From the NCBI RefSeq assembly GCF_000429145.1, contig NZ_AUBH01000003.1:1-64000 (forward strand): DNA of 64,000 nucleotides. The letters run 5' to 3'. A program made the translations under genes and the position numbers. The DNA comes from Aestuariibacter salexigens DSM 15300 (GTDB lineage Bacteria; Pseudomonadota; Gammaproteobacteria; Enterobacterales; Alteromonadaceae). Shown in pieces: positions 44,883 to 55,381 of this stretch. A model generated the notes under the pieces. It had not been told where the DNA came from. It worked only from the letters and a program-made list of their open reading frames with translations, and ran no database searches. How positions within the stretch are numbered: the stretch's first letter is position 1; each line of letters starts with the position of its first letter.

Positions 44883-45467
44883 ATGGCATTTGAACTACCT
44901 GCTCTACCCTATGAAAAGAACGCACTAGAGCCTCACATTTCGGCTGAAACTCTCGAATTCCACTACGGTAAGCACCATGCAACCTACGTCACCAAACTGA
45001 ACGGTCTGGTTGAAGGGACGGACATGGCCAACATGAGTCTCGAAGAGGTCGTTAAGAATTCTGAAGGTGGTGTTTTCAATAATGCTGCACAAATTTGGAA
45101 TCACACGTTTTACTGGAACAGCCTGAGCCCCAACGGTGGCGGCGAGCCTACTGGCGCACTGGCAGATGCCATCAACGCTAAGTGGGGCTCGTTTGATGAA
45201 TTCAAAGCGGCGTTCAATGACAAAGCGGTTAACAACTTTGGTTCAAGCTGGACCTGGCTGGTCAAAACCGCTGACGGTGGTCTGGACATCGTGAACACCA
45301 GCAATGCAGCGACCCCACTGACTGATGAAGGCGTAACGCCGCTGATGACCGTTGACCTGTGGGAGCACGCCTACTACATCGATTATAGAAATCTGCGTCC
45401 GAAGTATATGGAAGGTTTCTGGTCACTGGTCAACTGGGACTTTGCCGCGGAAAATTTCGCAGCATAA
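44883..45467 (+). CDS. sodB: Iron superoxide dismutase
   Basis: A 194-residue cytoplasmic enzyme converting superoxide to peroxide and oxygen. Metal ligands by position are His27, His74, Asp158 and His162 ([26 protein letters not shown]). Gln70 in [13 protein letters not shown], with the neighbouring FGSSWTWLV, is the pattern of iron rather than manganese enzymes. A strong ribosome site GGAGACA precedes the ATG and a strong terminator follows the gene. Confidence 0.96.
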   Translation: MAFELPALPYEKNALEPHISAETLEFHYGKHHATYVTKLNGLVEGTDMANMSLEEVVKNSEGGVFNNAAQIWNHTFYWNSLSPNGGGEPTGALADAINAKWGSFDEFKAAFNDKAVNNFGSSWTWLVKTADGGLDIVNTSNAATPLTDEGVTPLMTVDLWEHAYYIDYRNLRPKYMEGFWSLVNWDFAAENFAA

Positions 45468-45488
45468 TTTGCCCCGCTAGACTGTGCA

Positions 45489-45516
45489 ACACCCGGCCCT
45501 GGCCGGGTGTTTTTGT
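45489..45516 (+). terminator. Terminator after sodB
   Basis: ACACCCGGCC and GGCCGGGTGT form a long GC-rich stem followed by TTTTTG, about 22 bases after the stop. Confidence 0.92.
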
Positions 45517-45627
45517 TTATAGCCTCAACGATAAGTCGTAAAAAATAAAAATCTTGCAACACACTGTGCCGAATTAGGGTCTAAGCTTTATGTAGGGTTT
45601 CTGGTTTTATTACCCTGGAGAGTTTTG

Positions 45628-47550
45628 ATGGGCATTTTTGAGCATTACAGAGAGCGTTACGAAGCACATAAAGAAGAAGAATATAGCATTCAGGAATTTT
45701 TAGACCTTTGCCGAGAGGACAGTGGCGCCTACGCCAATGCGGCAGAACGACTATTAACGGCCATTGGAGAGCCACAAATGGTCGATACCTCGCAAGACCC
45801 CGCATTAAGTCGCCTATTTTCCAATCGTGTGATCGCACGTTACCCCGCATTTAATGAATTCTACGGGATGGAAGAAAGCATTGAGCAAATCGTGGCGTAT
45901 TTGCGACATGCTGCACAGGGTCTGGAGGAGAAGAAACAGATTCTGTATTTACTTGGGCCGGTCGGTGGCGGCAAGTCGTCCATGGCTGAAAAGCTCAAAG
46001 AGTTAATGCAGACCGTGCCTATCTATGTGCTTAAGGGATCGCCTGTCAACGACCATCCTTTTTGCCTGTTTGATGCTAATGAGGATGGCGATATTCTGCA
46101 AAAAGAATACGGCATTCCCAAGCGATATCTGAAGCCAATCATGTCACCGTGGGTCAGAAAGCGGCTACATGAATACAATGGCGACATCAGCCAGTTTAAA
46201 GTCGTCAAAGTGTATCCGTCGATACTGGACCAGATGGCCATCGCAAAAACCGAACCCGGTGATGAGAATAATCAGGATATCTCGGCACTGGTCGGTAAAG
46301 TGGATATACGCAGACTTGAACAATTCGCCCAAAACGATCCCGATGCGTATAGTTATTCAGGTTCACTGTGCAAGGCCAATCAGGGACTGATGGAATTTGT
46401 TGAGATGTTCAAAGCACCGATTAAGGTATTACATCCTCTTCTGACCGCCACGCAGGAGGGCAATTACAACCCTACTGAAGGTTTCTCAGCACTGCCATTT
46501 GACGGTCTGATACTAGCCCACTCAAATGAATCAGAGTGGCAGTCATTCAGAAACAATAAGAATAACGAAGCCTTTTTGGACCGGGTGTATATTGTCAAAG
46601 TGCCCTACTGTCTGAGGGTCTCAGAAGAGATCAGGATTTACCGTAAGCTGCTGGAAAGCAGTGAGTTATCTGGTGCACCCTGTGCTCCTGATACACTGGA
46701 AGTATTAGCCCAGTTCAGTGTCTTATCGCGATTGAAAGAGCCAGAAAACTCCAGCGTATACTCGAAAATGCGGGTCTATAACGGCGAAAGTCTTAAAGAT
46801 ACCGATCCCAAAGCCAAGTCTTATCAGGAATACCGTGACTATGCGGGTGTAGATGAAGGCATGAACGGCTTGAGTACGCGGTTTGCATTCAAAATCCTAT
46901 CCCGGGTGTTTAATTTTGACCATCAGGAAGTCGCTGCCAACCCTGTCCATCTTTTTTATGTGTTGGAACAGCAGATTGAGCGTGAGCAGTTTCCTGCCGA
47001 GATGGCTGACCGTTATAAAGAATTTTTGAAAGGCTACCTGATCCCCAAATATGTGGAATTTATCGGCAAGGAGATTCAAACCGCCTACCTGGAATCCTAC
47101 TCGGAATATGGCCAGAACTTATTCGATCGCTATGTGACCTATGCCGACTTCTGGATCCAGGACCAGGAGTATCGGGATCCTGAAACCGGACAACTGTTCA
47201 ATCGTGAAGCACTTAACGCTGAACTGGAAAAAACCGAGAAGCCTGCCGGCATCAGTAATCCCAAGGATTTCAGAAACGAAATCGTCAACTTTGTGCTGCG
47301 GGCAAGAGCCAACAACGGTGGTAAAAATCCAGCCTGGACGAGCTACGAGAAATTGCGGACTGTCATTGAGAAGAAAATGTTCAGCAATACAGAGGATTTG
47401 CTGCCCGTCATTTCATTCAATACCAAAGGCTCAGCGGAAGATAAGAAAAAGCATGACGACTTCGTTAAACGCATGATGGAAAAAGGCTACACGCAAAAGC
47501 AGGTGAGATTATTGTGCGAATGGTACTTGCGGGTTCGCAAGGCGTCCTGA
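45628..47550 (+). CDS. yeaG: PrkA/YeaG serine protein kinase
   Basis: A 640-residue protein with an AAA-like ATPase domain: Walker A is GPVGGGKSS (110-118), followed by a PrkA-type C-terminal region (EYRDYAGVDEGMNGLSTRFA). The start SIFEHY-like MGIFEHYRERYEAHKEEEYS is typical. YeaG with YeaH acts in adaptation to starvation and stress in enterobacteria, and kinase activity is reported for the family. The ATG at 45628 (GGAG about nine bases upstream) is preferred to a TTG one codon earlier. It is the first gene of an operon with yeaH and ycgB. Confidence 0.93.
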   Translation: MGIFEHYRERYEAHKEEEYSIQEFLDLCREDSGAYANAAERLLTAIGEPQMVDTSQDPALSRLFSNRVIARYPAFNEFYGMEESIEQIVAYLRHAAQGLEEKKQILYLLGPVGGGKSSMAEKLKELMQTVPIYVLKGSPVNDHPFCLFDANEDGDILQKEYGIPKRYLKPIMSPWVRKRLHEYNGDISQFKVVKVYPSILDQMAIAKTEPGDENNQDISALVGKVDIRRLEQFAQNDPDAYSYSGSLCKANQGLMEFVEMFKAPIKVLHPLLTATQEGNYNPTEGFSALPFDGLILAHSNESEWQSFRNNKNNEAFLDRVYIVKVPYCLRVSEEIRIYRKLLESSELSGAPCAPDTLEVLAQFSVLSRLKEPENSSVYSKMRVYNGESLKDTDPKAKSYQEYRDYAGVDEGMNGLSTRFAFKILSRVFNFDHQEVAANPVHLFYVLEQQIEREQFPAEMADRYKEFLKGYLIPKYVEFIGKEIQTAYLESYSEYGQNLFDRYVTYADFWIQDQEYRDPETGQLFNREALNAELEKTEKPAGISNPKDFRNEIVNFVLRARANNGGKNPAWTSYEKLRTVIEKKMFSNTEDLLPVISFNTKGSAEDKKKHDDFVKRMMEKGYTQKQVRLLCEWYLRVRKAS

Positions 47551-47568
47551 GCAGCACGGCAGTAGTCT

Positions 47569-48855
47569 ATGTCACACTTTATCGACCGGCGCCTGAACAG
47601 CAAAGGCAAAAGCACTGTCAACCGACAGCGTTTTTTGCGTCGCTACAAGCAGCAGATCAAGCGCGCCGTGTCAGACGCGATAAGTCAGCGCAGTGTCACC
47701 GACGTTGACAGTGGAGAAAAGGTCAGTATTCCAACCCGGGATATATCAGAGCCCATTTTTCATACCGGTAAAGGCGGTAAGCGAGAAATGGTGCATCCAG
47801 GTAACGACCAGTTTGCCAAAGGAGATAAAATAAAGCGGCCTGAGCAAAACGGTGGCTCAGGCAGTGGTGATGGAGACGCCAGTAACGAAGGAGAAGGTCA
47901 GGATGAGTTCATGTTTGAAATATCCAAAGATGAGTACCTCGACCTGCTGTTTGAAGATCTTGCTCTGCCTAACCTGAAAAAAAACCAGTTCGATAAGGTG
48001 ATCCAGTGGGAAACACACCGGGCAGGCTACAAGTCTGACGGTGTGCCCAGCAATTTAGATATTGTACGTTCATTAAAAGGCTCGGTGGCCCGGCGTATTG
48101 CTCTTACGGCTGGAAAAAAAGCCAGACTAAAGGAGCTCGAGCAGTCGCTCTGTGAATTGCGCGATGACACCCACGATCACCCAATTGAAATCGCTGAACT
48201 TGAGCAGCAGATTGCTGCTCTCAAGGCCCAAATAGCAGCGGTTCCTTTCATTGATACCTTTGATTTACGATTCAGAAATTACGAGCGGCGACCATTACCG
48301 ACCAGCAAGGCGGTCATGTTTTGTCTGATGGATGTATCCGGCTCTATGGATCAGGCCACCAAGGATATGGCGAAGCGGTTTTATATTTTGTTATACCTGT
48401 TTTTAAGCCGCACCTACAAAAACGTTGACGTTGTATATATTCGACATCATACCCAGGCCAAAGAAGTGGATGAGCAGGAGTTTTTCTATTCGCAGGAGAC
48501 TGGCGGTACGATCGTCTCAAGCGCTCTAAAACTGATGAATGACATTATCCTCGAGCGTTACTCGTCAGGTGACTGGAACATATACGCCGCACAGGCCTCC
48601 GATGGTGATAACTGGGCAGATGACTCACCGCAGTGCGGCAAACTTTTAGAATCGAGATTATTACCCGCCTGTCGTTACTACGCTTATATTGAAATTACCG
48701 AAAGACAGCACCAGAGCCTGTGGCGAGAGTACGAGCGTGTTGCACAGAGTAATGACAATTTCGCTATGAAACACATTCGTCAGGTTGAAGACATTTACCC
48801 GGTATTCAGGGAGCTTTTTGAAAAAGTCCCTCATAGACGTGGAGAGAATCCTTAA
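47569..48855 (+). CDS. yeaH: YeaH/DUF444 (UPF0229) protein
   Basis: A 428-residue protein that begins [29 protein letters not shown] (split here for length), the standard YeaH start. It has a glycine-rich linker ([14 protein letters not shown]) and ends with a vWA-like domain, [18 protein letters not shown] (Asp255, Ser257, Ser259). It is the known genetic partner of YeaG and lies 18 bases behind it. Cytoplasmic; molecular role not established. It overlaps ycgB by one base (TAATG). Confidence 0.93.
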   Translation: MSHFIDRRLNSKGKSTVNRQRFLRRYKQQIKRAVSDAISQRSVTDVDSGEKVSIPTRDISEPIFHTGKGGKREMVHPGNDQFAKGDKIKRPEQNGGSGSGDGDASNEGEGQDEFMFEISKDEYLDLLFEDLALPNLKKNQFDKVIQWETHRAGYKSDGVPSNLDIVRSLKGSVARRIALTAGKKARLKELEQSLCELRDDTHDHPIEIAELEQQIAALKAQIAAVPFIDTFDLRFRNYERRPLPTSKAVMFCLMDVSGSMDQATKDMAKRFYILLYLFLSRTYKNVDVVYIRHHTQAKEVDEQEFFYSQETGGTIVSSALKLMNDIILERYSSGDWNIYAAQASDGDNWADDSPQCGKLLESRLLPACRYYAYIEITERQHQSLWREYERVAQSNDNFAMKHIRQVEDIYPVFRELFEKVPHRRGENP

Positions 48856-50381
48856 TGGCTAAAAAAGCGGTCACACCATTAAGCGATGGGCCTGACTGGA
48901 CGTTCGAGTTGTTAGCCGAATATGAACGCGAAATTGACCGCGTTGCCAAGCATTACGGCCTGGATACGTATCCCAATCAAATCGAAATCATTACCGCTGA
49001 ACAAATGATGGATGCTTACGCCAGTATCGGCATGCCAATCAACTATTCACACTGGTCTTTTGGCAAAAAGTTTATCTCCACTGAACAAAATTATCGCCGT
49101 GGTCAGATGGGTCTGGCCTATGAAATTGTCATCAACTCTAACCCCTGCATTGCCTATCTGATGGAAGAAAATACCATCACCATGCAGGCGCTGGTGATGG
49201 CGCATGCCTGTTATGGGCACAATTCATTTTTTAAAAACAACTATCTGTTTGAAACCTGGACGGACGCCAGCTCAATCATCGACTATCTGGTATTCGCCAA
49301 AAATTATGTCGCCAGGTGTGAACAGAAGTATGGTGTCACTGAGGTTGAGAATACCCTTGACTCCTGTCATGCGTTGATGAATTTCGGTGTTGATCGTTAC
49401 AAACGTCCGCAGAAGATTTCCCTGCAGGAGGAACGGGAACGTCAAAAAGACAGAGAGCGTTATCTGCAATCGCAGGTCAATGATTTATGGCGCACTGTGC
49501 CCCGTACCAGCGATCAGGCGCAGCAACAACAAGCGCGCTTTCCTGCCGAGCCACAAGAGAATTTGCTGTATTTTATTGAAAAAAACGCGCCTTTACTGGA
49601 GCCCTGGCAGCGAGAGTTGGTGCGCATCGTTCGCAAAGTGTCACAGTATTTTTATCCTCAAAAGCAAACTCAGGTCATGAATGAGGGCTGGGCCTGTTTT
49701 TGGCACTATCACCTGCTCAATCATTTGTATGATGAAGGTAAAGTGACCGATCGCTTCATCATGGAGTTTTTGCACAGTCACACCAATGTTGTAGCCCAGC
49801 CACCCTACAACAGTCCCTATTATTCGGGCATTAATCCCTATGCGTTGGGATTTAATATGTTTATGGATATCAAGCGGATCTGCCAGTCTCCCAGCGAAGA
49901 AGACCGCTATTGGATGCCGGATATTGCCGGAAAGGACTGGTTGGAAACGGTGCACTGGGCAATGCGTAATTTTAAGGATGAAAGTTTTATCTCACAGTTT
50001 TTGTCGCCCAAGTTAATGCGTGACTTTAAATTGTTTGCCATTGAAGATGATGACGCCAAGCAATTTCTCGAGATCAGCGCTATTCACGATGAGCAGGGGT
50101 ATCGCATGATCCGCGAAAAGCTCTCGGCGCAATACAATCTGAGCAATATTGAGCCAAACATTCAGGTCTATAATGTCGATTTGCGGGGAGATCGTTCGCT
50201 AACGCTGCGCTACATTCCACAACACGGGATACCGCTGGCTGACAGCAAAGATGAAGTGCTTAAACATTTGCATCGGCTATGGGGTTTTGATGTCAGGCTC
50301 GAACAGCAAACCAACGACAAACATATTGAACTGATAGGCGCTTGCCCCGACGCCGTGATCCAGTCTTCGCTGCAAATTTAA
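48855..50381 (+). CDS. ycgB: SpoVR-family protein YcgB
   Basis: A 508-residue protein of the SpoVR family. GLDTYPNQIEIITAEQMMDA, then YASIGMPINYSHWSFGKKF, and MAHACYGHNSFFKNNYLF are near-invariant blocks, as is MNEGWACFWHYHLLNHLYDE. In Bacillus SpoVR is linked to spore cortex formation; in proteobacteria it clusters with prkA and yeaH and is stress-induced. The conserved His and Glu residues hint at a metal site (inference). It is the last gene of the operon; its stop abuts the convergent propeller gene. Confidence 0.93.
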   Translation: MAKKAVTPLSDGPDWTFELLAEYEREIDRVAKHYGLDTYPNQIEIITAEQMMDAYASIGMPINYSHWSFGKKFISTEQNYRRGQMGLAYEIVINSNPCIAYLMEENTITMQALVMAHACYGHNSFFKNNYLFETWTDASSIIDYLVFAKNYVARCEQKYGVTEVENTLDSCHALMNFGVDRYKRPQKISLQEERERQKDRERYLQSQVNDLWRTVPRTSDQAQQQQARFPAEPQENLLYFIEKNAPLLEPWQRELVRIVRKVSQYFYPQKQTQVMNEGWACFWHYHLLNHLYDEGKVTDRFIMEFLHSHTNVVAQPPYNSPYYSGINPYALGFNMFMDIKRICQSPSEEDRYWMPDIAGKDWLETVHWAMRNFKDESFISQFLSPKLMRDFKLFAIEDDDAKQFLEISAIHDEQGYRMIREKLSAQYNLSNIEPNIQVYNVDLRGDRSLTLRYIPQHGIPLADSKDEVLKHLHRLWGFDVRLEQQTNDKHIELIGACPDAVIQSSLQI

Positions 50382-51284
50382 CTACTCGCTGCGACTACAA
50401 ACCAATGCCAGCTGCGACATTTGCTGGTTAGCGGCAAGTCGGGTTATCCCTGCCCCACATGCATCAGTGAGATCGGCTACTTCGCGCCACTGTTGCGTCG
50501 ATGCTGATTGCCAGCGATACAGTTTACTACCCTGCGCTAGCAATACGCTACCATCCGTCAGCCATGTATAGTAAGTCACATTGGCGGGCATCTGAATAAG
50601 CTTTGTGACGCTATCATCAGCAGGATTGTATGACATTAGCCACCATGCTGCCTGCTCTCCCGAGCCCAAACGTTGCGTAAAACTCATGTTTGTTGAACCA
50701 GGAATGGCATACAGGCTGGGACCGATGTCTGCTGCGACGACGCGGCTTGTGTTACTGTCCAGGTTGCCCATTTGCAGCGTATGTGGCTCGCCGAGCACAA
50801 ACATGATGACCCGTTTTTCATCAACCCAGGCGTGGTATCCCACCGGCTCTGCGTCCAACAACTTGCCCCGTGATTCACCATTGTTCTCGTATGCCCAAAG
50901 CCACTGCTTACCGTCTTTATCAACGTGAATCGTGCTGAAACCATTTCCTGTGGGAAGCGGCGTTGGTGAATATTCGCTTTGCGCCGAGTTGGTCAGATTC
51001 ACCGCGTCCCCTGTGTTCAAGTCGAATGCCATGATATCCATCTGAGATGATGAATCTGATTCAATTGCGGCGGTGTAATAAAGCGATTTGCCGTCGGCTA
51101 GAAAGTACGGTTGATTGTCATATTGCGTGCGATCGGTCAGGCGTTTTATAGCGCTCACTTCAATGTTATCAGAGCCAACCGAAATACTGGCCAGCAGGAT
51201 GTCACTGCCGGGCACCTGCGCTTGTAATGAACTGGATATTGCAAGAGCTGAAAACGTGAAGGACCGAAGAGCATTGCGCCACAT
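50382..51284 (-). CDS. Secreted WD40-like (PD40/TolB-type) beta-propeller protein
   Basis: A protein of about 300 residues with a signal peptide (WRNALRSFTFSALAISSSLQAQ) and repeated propeller blades. RLTDRTQYDNQPYFLADGKS LYY (split) is the PD40 repeat, then MDIMAFDLNTGDAVNLTNSA and WLTDGSVLLAQGSKLYRWQ. Such propellers bind proteins or peptides; without a catalytic domain no activity can be named. The ATG at 51284 is preceded by GGAAAATAAC; an ATG at 51296 is an alternative giving four more residues. It stands next to the MFS gene but 60 bases separate them. Confidence 0.75.
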   Translation of the reverse strand: MWRNALRSFTFSALAISSSLQAQVPGSDILLASISVGSDNIEVSAIKRLTDRTQYDNQPYFLADGKSLYYTAAIESDSSSQMDIMAFDLNTGDAVNLTNSAQSEYSPTPLPTGNGFSTIHVDKDGKQWLWAYENNGESRGKLLDAEPVGYHAWVDEKRVIMFVLGEPHTLQMGNLDSNTSRVVAADIGPSLYAIPGSTNMSFTQRLGSGEQAAWWLMSYNPADDSVTKLIQMPANVTYYTWLTDGSVLLAQGSKLYRWQSASTQQWREVADLTDACGAGITRLAANQQMSQLALVCSRSE

Positions 51285-51343
51285 GTTATTTTCCATTAAC
51301 CAATCATGTTGAATAGCCAGTATGCAGAAACCTCGCCGTCACA

Positions 51344-52525
51344 TCAAACATGACCTGACATGGATGTTTTGCGCACTGGCACAAGTAACAGGGCGGCCAG
51401 ACTAGCAACGATCGCCGCAGCCATAAACGCAAAGGTTGCGCCTGCCCCCTGCTGCCAGAACACCCCAGCCAGATAGTTACCAATTGCACCACCTACGCCG
51501 AAGCCAATACTGACATATATCGCCTGACCCCGGCTTTGATATTGGGTGTCAAAGTGCTGGTGAATAAAGTGCATTGACGCCGCATGCGTCATACCAAAAC
51601 TAAACGCGTGCAGCAGCTGGCTGAGCACTACCCAAAGTGTACTGTGCGCCAGATAAGCCAATGCAAACCAACGGAATGCGGTAAGTAGCAGGCTAATAAT
51701 GAGCATAGCCTTGACACCAAAACGCCCAATCAGCCGGCCGGCGATAATAAAAATAAACACCTCGGCAACCACGCCCAACGCAATCAATAAGCCGGTTTGC
51801 TGGCCGCTAAGTCCTAAATCACGCATGTATAGAGCGAAAAAGCCATAGAAAGGACCAAAACTTATCTGCAGCAGCACCGTGGAGAGTAAAAACAACACAA
51901 ACACTGGTTTCATCGCCTGACTCAGCATCGAGCCACCTGAACTCTTTGAGTGGGAATCAGGCTTTGGTTCAAGCAGTGTCAAAGAGACTAAAAACAGTGA
52001 AAGCAGGACGAAAAAGGACACGACGATAGGGACTTCAGATGAGTACCAGTCAATCATCTGTCCCGTCAGTACAGTCAGTAATACAAAGCCAATACTTCCC
52101 CACAGGCGAATACGGCTATAACGGTTGGCATCTCCTCTGACCGTGTTCAATGTGATGACTTCCATCTGCGGCAAAATCGCCGTCCAGAACATCATCATCA
52201 AGGCAAAAGCCAGCGTGATCCCCCAGAAGCCATGCAATACGAACACCAGTGAAAAACAGGCGACCGACAGAAAGCAGCCGAATTGCAATACCTGCAAACC
52301 GCGACCGCTTTTGTCTGCCAGGGTTGCCCACAGGGTCGGACCAAAAATACGCGCCACGGTGATAATGGCAAACAGTTCGCCAATCTGCTGTGAGGTAAAG
52401 CCGCGGCCATCCAGGAAAATGCCCAGATATGGCACGATGACACCGAGCTGGCCGAAATAAAACAGATAGGTAAGGCCAAGTAGCAACGGTGCCTGCGCGG
52501 CCCTGAATGAGCTCACATTGTTCAC
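51344..52525 (-). CDS. MFS transporter of the HcaT/phenylpropionate permease type
   Basis: A 393-residue protein with 12 hydrophobic segments. Blocks LGLTYLFYFGQLGVIVPYLG, IFLDGRGFTSQQIGELFAII and YSRIRLWGSIGFVLLTVLTG match the MFS_1-like family that includes HcaT and LacY-like permeases. The start is GTG at 52525. It ends MSGHV and runs towards the propeller gene. The substrate cannot be inferred from context, as no catabolic genes are near. Confidence 0.82.
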   Translation of the reverse strand: MNNVSSFRAAQAPLLLGLTYLFYFGQLGVIVPYLGIFLDGRGFTSQQIGELFAIITVARIFGPTLWATLADKSGRGLQVLQFGCFLSVACFSLVFVLHGFWGITLAFALMMMFWTAILPQMEVITLNTVRGDANRYSRIRLWGSIGFVLLTVLTGQMIDWYSSEVPIVVSFFVLLSLFLVSLTLLEPKPDSHSKSSGGSMLSQAMKPVFVLFLLSTVLLQISFGPFYGFFALYMRDLGLSGQQTGLLIALGVVAEVFIFIIAGRLIGRFGVKAMLIISLLLTAFRWFALAYLAHSTLWVVLSQLLHAFSFGMTHAASMHFIHQHFDTQYQSRGQAIYVSIGFGVGGAIGNYLAGVFWQQGAGATFAFMAAAIVASLAALLLVPVRKTSMSGHV

Positions 52526-52546
52526 TGATGTTGTAAATCTAGGGCG

Positions 52547-53644
52547 TTACACACTGCCAGGGATCACTGGCGTGCTGCTGTTCACGTTCGCATTCTGTCC
52601 GCGATGTCTGAGCAGGTGATCCATCAATACCAGGGCCAGCATTGCCTCAGCGATGGGCACAGCGCGAATGCCGACACAGGGGTCATGACGCCCGCGGGTG
52701 ATCACTTCAGCCGACTCACCGCGCACGTCTATGGTTTCACCCGGTACCGTAATACTTGAGGTTGGCTTGAGGGCCAGATGAGCGACGATGTCCTGTCCAC
52801 TGGATATGCCGCCAAGAACACCGCCAGAACGGTTACTTTTGAAACCTGACGGCGTTAACGCATCCCTGTGCTCACTGCCCTTCTGCGTTACCACTGCAAA
52901 GCCATCGCCCATTTCCACGCCTTTCACTGCGTTGATCCCCATCATCGCATGGGCGATGTCAGCATCGAGGCGGTCAAAAACAGGTTCACCCAGTCCGACC
53001 GGCACGCCGGTAGCAACAACAGACACCTTGGCGCCGATCGAATCGCCCTGTTTTTTCAGGTCACGCATATAGGCGTCAAGCTCGTCTAGCCTGGCGGGAT
53101 CCGGACAGAAAAAGGGGTTGTCGTTTATGCTACTCGGGACAACGTTATCCATCACGATAGGGCCAAGCTGCGACAGGTAACCATAGATATGAATGCCACA
53201 ATGCTTTGCCAGGTACTGTTTGGCAATGCCGCCAGCGGCGACGCGAATAGCAGTTTCTCGCGCAGACGATCGACCGCCACCACGATAGTCACGGAAGCCA
53301 TACTTTTGCTGATATGTGTAGTCGGCGTGGCCAGGGCGAAACGTATCTTTAATTTTTGAATAATCCTGACTGCGCTGATCTTTATTCTTTATCAGCAAAC
53401 CGATACTGGTGCCTGTGGTTTTGCCTTCAAATACGCCTGACAGGATTTGTACTTCATCATCTTCCCGTCGTGCCGTGGTATAGCGAGACGTTCCCGGTTT
53501 ACGACGGTCAAGGTCGACTTGCAATGCAGCTTCATCTAATTCAAGCCCCGGCGGACAGCCATCAACGACACCGCCGATTGCCACGCCGTGGCTTTCGCCG
53601 AAAGTGGTGACGGTAAAGAGTTTGCCGAAGGTGTTGCCAGCCAT
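52547..53644 (-). CDS. aroC: Chorismate synthase
   Basis: A 365-residue flavin-dependent enzyme that makes chorismate from EPSP, the last common step to aromatic amino acids. Signature blocks are [40 protein letters not shown] followed by [16 protein letters not shown], and [16 protein letters not shown]-like [19 protein letters not shown]. It lies 24 bases behind prmB on the same strand, as in E. coli (prmB-aroC), and probably shares its transcript. Confidence 0.96.
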   Translation of the reverse strand: MAGNTFGKLFTVTTFGESHGVAIGGVVDGCPPGLELDEAALQVDLDRRKPGTSRYTTARREDDEVQILSGVFEGKTTGTSIGLLIKNKDQRSQDYSKIKDTFRPGHADYTYQQKYGFRDYRGGGRSSARETAIRVAAGGIAKQYLAKHCGIHIYGYLSQLGPIVMDNVVPSSINDNPFFCPDPARLDELDAYMRDLKKQGDSIGAKVSVVATGVPVGLGEPVFDRLDADIAHAMMGINAVKGVEMGDGFAVVTQKGSEHRDALTPSGFKSNRSGGVLGGISSGQDIVAHLALKPTSSITVPGETIDVRGESAEVITRGRHDPCVGIRAVPIAEAMLALVLMDHLLRHRGQNANVNSSTPVIPGSV

Positions 53645-53668
53645 GTTGCTTCTGTCCTGTTTGCTAGA

Positions 53669-54595
53669 TTATGAAAAGTAATCGCTCAGTGTTTTGTGGT
53701 CAACGGCAAATACGCCGTCACCGCCATGCGTAAAGTTTACCCAGGTGACATTCAGCCCAGGAAAACGTTGTGCAAAGTGCACCATGCTGTTGCCGACTTC
53801 GACGAACAACCAGCCATGATCGGTTAAATGCGCAGGCGCCTGACGCAGGATAGTCTCCACCAGGTCCAGACCATCATCACCTGCTGCCAGCGCCAATTCT
53901 GGTTCATGGGTAAATTCATCTGGCAAATCTGCCATATCCTCAGCGTCGACATAGGGTGGATTGCTGACGATCAAATCATAACGTTGTCCATCGACGGCTG
54001 AAAACAGATCGGATTGGATTGGCACCACACGCTCCGACAAGCCATGCTGAGAAATGTTGATTTCGGCCACATCCAGAGCATCGCTGCTAATGTCCAACGC
54101 ATCGACTTGCGCGTCAGTAAACTGGTAGGCCAGCGCAATGGCGATGCAGGCTCCGCCAGTGCAAAGATCCATAATCCTTGCTGGCGTCTCTTCGAGATAG
54201 TCAGAGAAACCGTTGTTAATGAGTTCGGCGATAGGCGAACGTGGAATTAACACTCGCTCATCGACATAGAATGGCAAACCACAAAACCACGCCTGATGAG
54301 TGATATAAGGCAGCGGCACTCGCTCACTAACTCTTTGCCATACCATCTGTGCCACATCACAACGCTCCTGCTCGGTCAATCTGGCATCGAGTACTTTGCA
54401 CTGCGTATCAGCGATCCATTGGTAAGGCAGATTAAGGATGTGCATCAGCAACGCTTGTGCCTCTTCCCAGGCGTTGTTGGTACCGTGACCAAAGAACAGC
54501 TCAGCCCGATGAAACTCAGACGCCGCCCAGCGCACCATATCCAGGCCTGTCAGCAATTCATTAACGGCTATATTTTGATACGGGTGTTGACTCAT
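53669..54595 (-). CDS. prmB: Ribosomal protein uL3 glutamine methyltransferase PrmB
   Basis: A 308-residue SAM-dependent methyltransferase acting on a glutamine of ribosomal protein L3. The substrate-binding motif is NPPY near residue 211 (IVSNPPYVDAEDM). The SAM site is IMDLCTGGACIAIALAY followed by DALDISSDALDVA. The linkage prmB-aroC with divergent smrB is the arrangement in E. coli. The start ATG at 54595 faces the smrB promoter. Confidence 0.95.
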   Translation of the reverse strand: MSQHPYQNIAVNELLTGLDMVRWAASEFHRAELFFGHGTNNAWEEAQALLMHILNLPYQWIADTQCKVLDARLTEQERCDVAQMVWQRVSERVPLPYITHQAWFCGLPFYVDERVLIPRSPIAELINNGFSDYLEETPARIMDLCTGGACIAIALAYQFTDAQVDALDISSDALDVAEINISQHGLSERVVPIQSDLFSAVDGQRYDLIVSNPPYVDAEDMADLPDEFTHEPELALAAGDDGLDLVETILRQAPAHLTDHGWLFVEVGNSMVHFAQRFPGLNVTWVNFTHGGDGVFAVDHKTLSDYFS

Positions 54596-54748
54596 TTACC
54601 TTACTTTATCTGTTGAAAACGGGGACTCGGGTGAGGCTGCAAAACATACCTTGCGAGGCAGAGCACAGCAAGGAAAATCCTCACCTTGAGCAATTTTTGT
54701 TACACTACCACACCTGTTTTGGTACGAAGAAATGAGTGTGTAGAAGTA

Positions 54749-55285
54749 ATGGGCACTGAAAAGGACAAATCAGCATCGACTTTTCAGGCATTATTTGCCG
54801 ATGTTTCCCCAATCAAGCAGGACACCCTGCCTCCGTGGCGGAACAATAAAGCACCACGCTCTGATAGTCACAAAAAAAACAAACAACGGGCTGACAGCAC
54901 CAAACAAAGTCACGCAGCTTTCCAATTTTCCGATCAGTATGAAGCCCATTTTGATGAACAAGGCCCCCTGCGCTTCGTCAAACCCGGAGAGTCGAGCCAC
55001 GAAGTAAAACGCCTGAGAAGGGGCGAATACCCGCCAGATTTGATCCTGGATCTGCACGGCCTGAACCGGGAAACTGCAAAAGCTGAAGTGGCGGAACTTA
55101 TCTATGCCGCCAAAAAAGAACACTGTCACTGCGTGTGTATTGTGCACGGCATAGGATCAAAAATTTTAAAATCAGCCGTGCCCAACTGGCTGGTACAACA
55201 CCCCGATGTACTTGGTTTTCATCAGGCCCCGCTGGAGTGGGGCGGTAAAGGTGCATTACTGGTGTTGATTGCCCAGCAGATCTAG
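54749..55285 (+). CDS. smrB: Smr-domain ribosome rescue nuclease SmrB
   Basis: A 178-residue protein, close to the 183 of E. coli SmrB, which cleaves mRNA at collided ribosomes. LFADVSPIKQDTLPPWR matches the family N-terminus. The Smr domain is LRRGEYPPDLILDLHGLNRE followed by CVCIVHGIGSKILKSAVPNW. The DLHGL and GIG-K motifs are intact. The ATG at 54749 fits this length; the frame extends upstream to 54686, but those 21 residues are not family-like. It is divergent from prmB. Confidence 0.92.
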   Translation: MGTEKDKSASTFQALFADVSPIKQDTLPPWRNNKAPRSDSHKKNKQRADSTKQSHAAFQFSDQYEAHFDEQGPLRFVKPGESSHEVKRLRRGEYPPDLILDLHGLNRETAKAEVAELIYAAKKEHCHCVCIVHGIGSKILKSAVPNWLVQHPDVLGFHQAPLEWGGKGALLVLIAQQI

Positions 55286-55381
55286 TGCGCAGGCTGCAAC
55301 GTTTATAACGGCCAGTCATTGCACAAATTGCCGCCCTGACCTACTGTTTAACTTTTAAACTTTCAAGGTCTTCGAGCTGGC

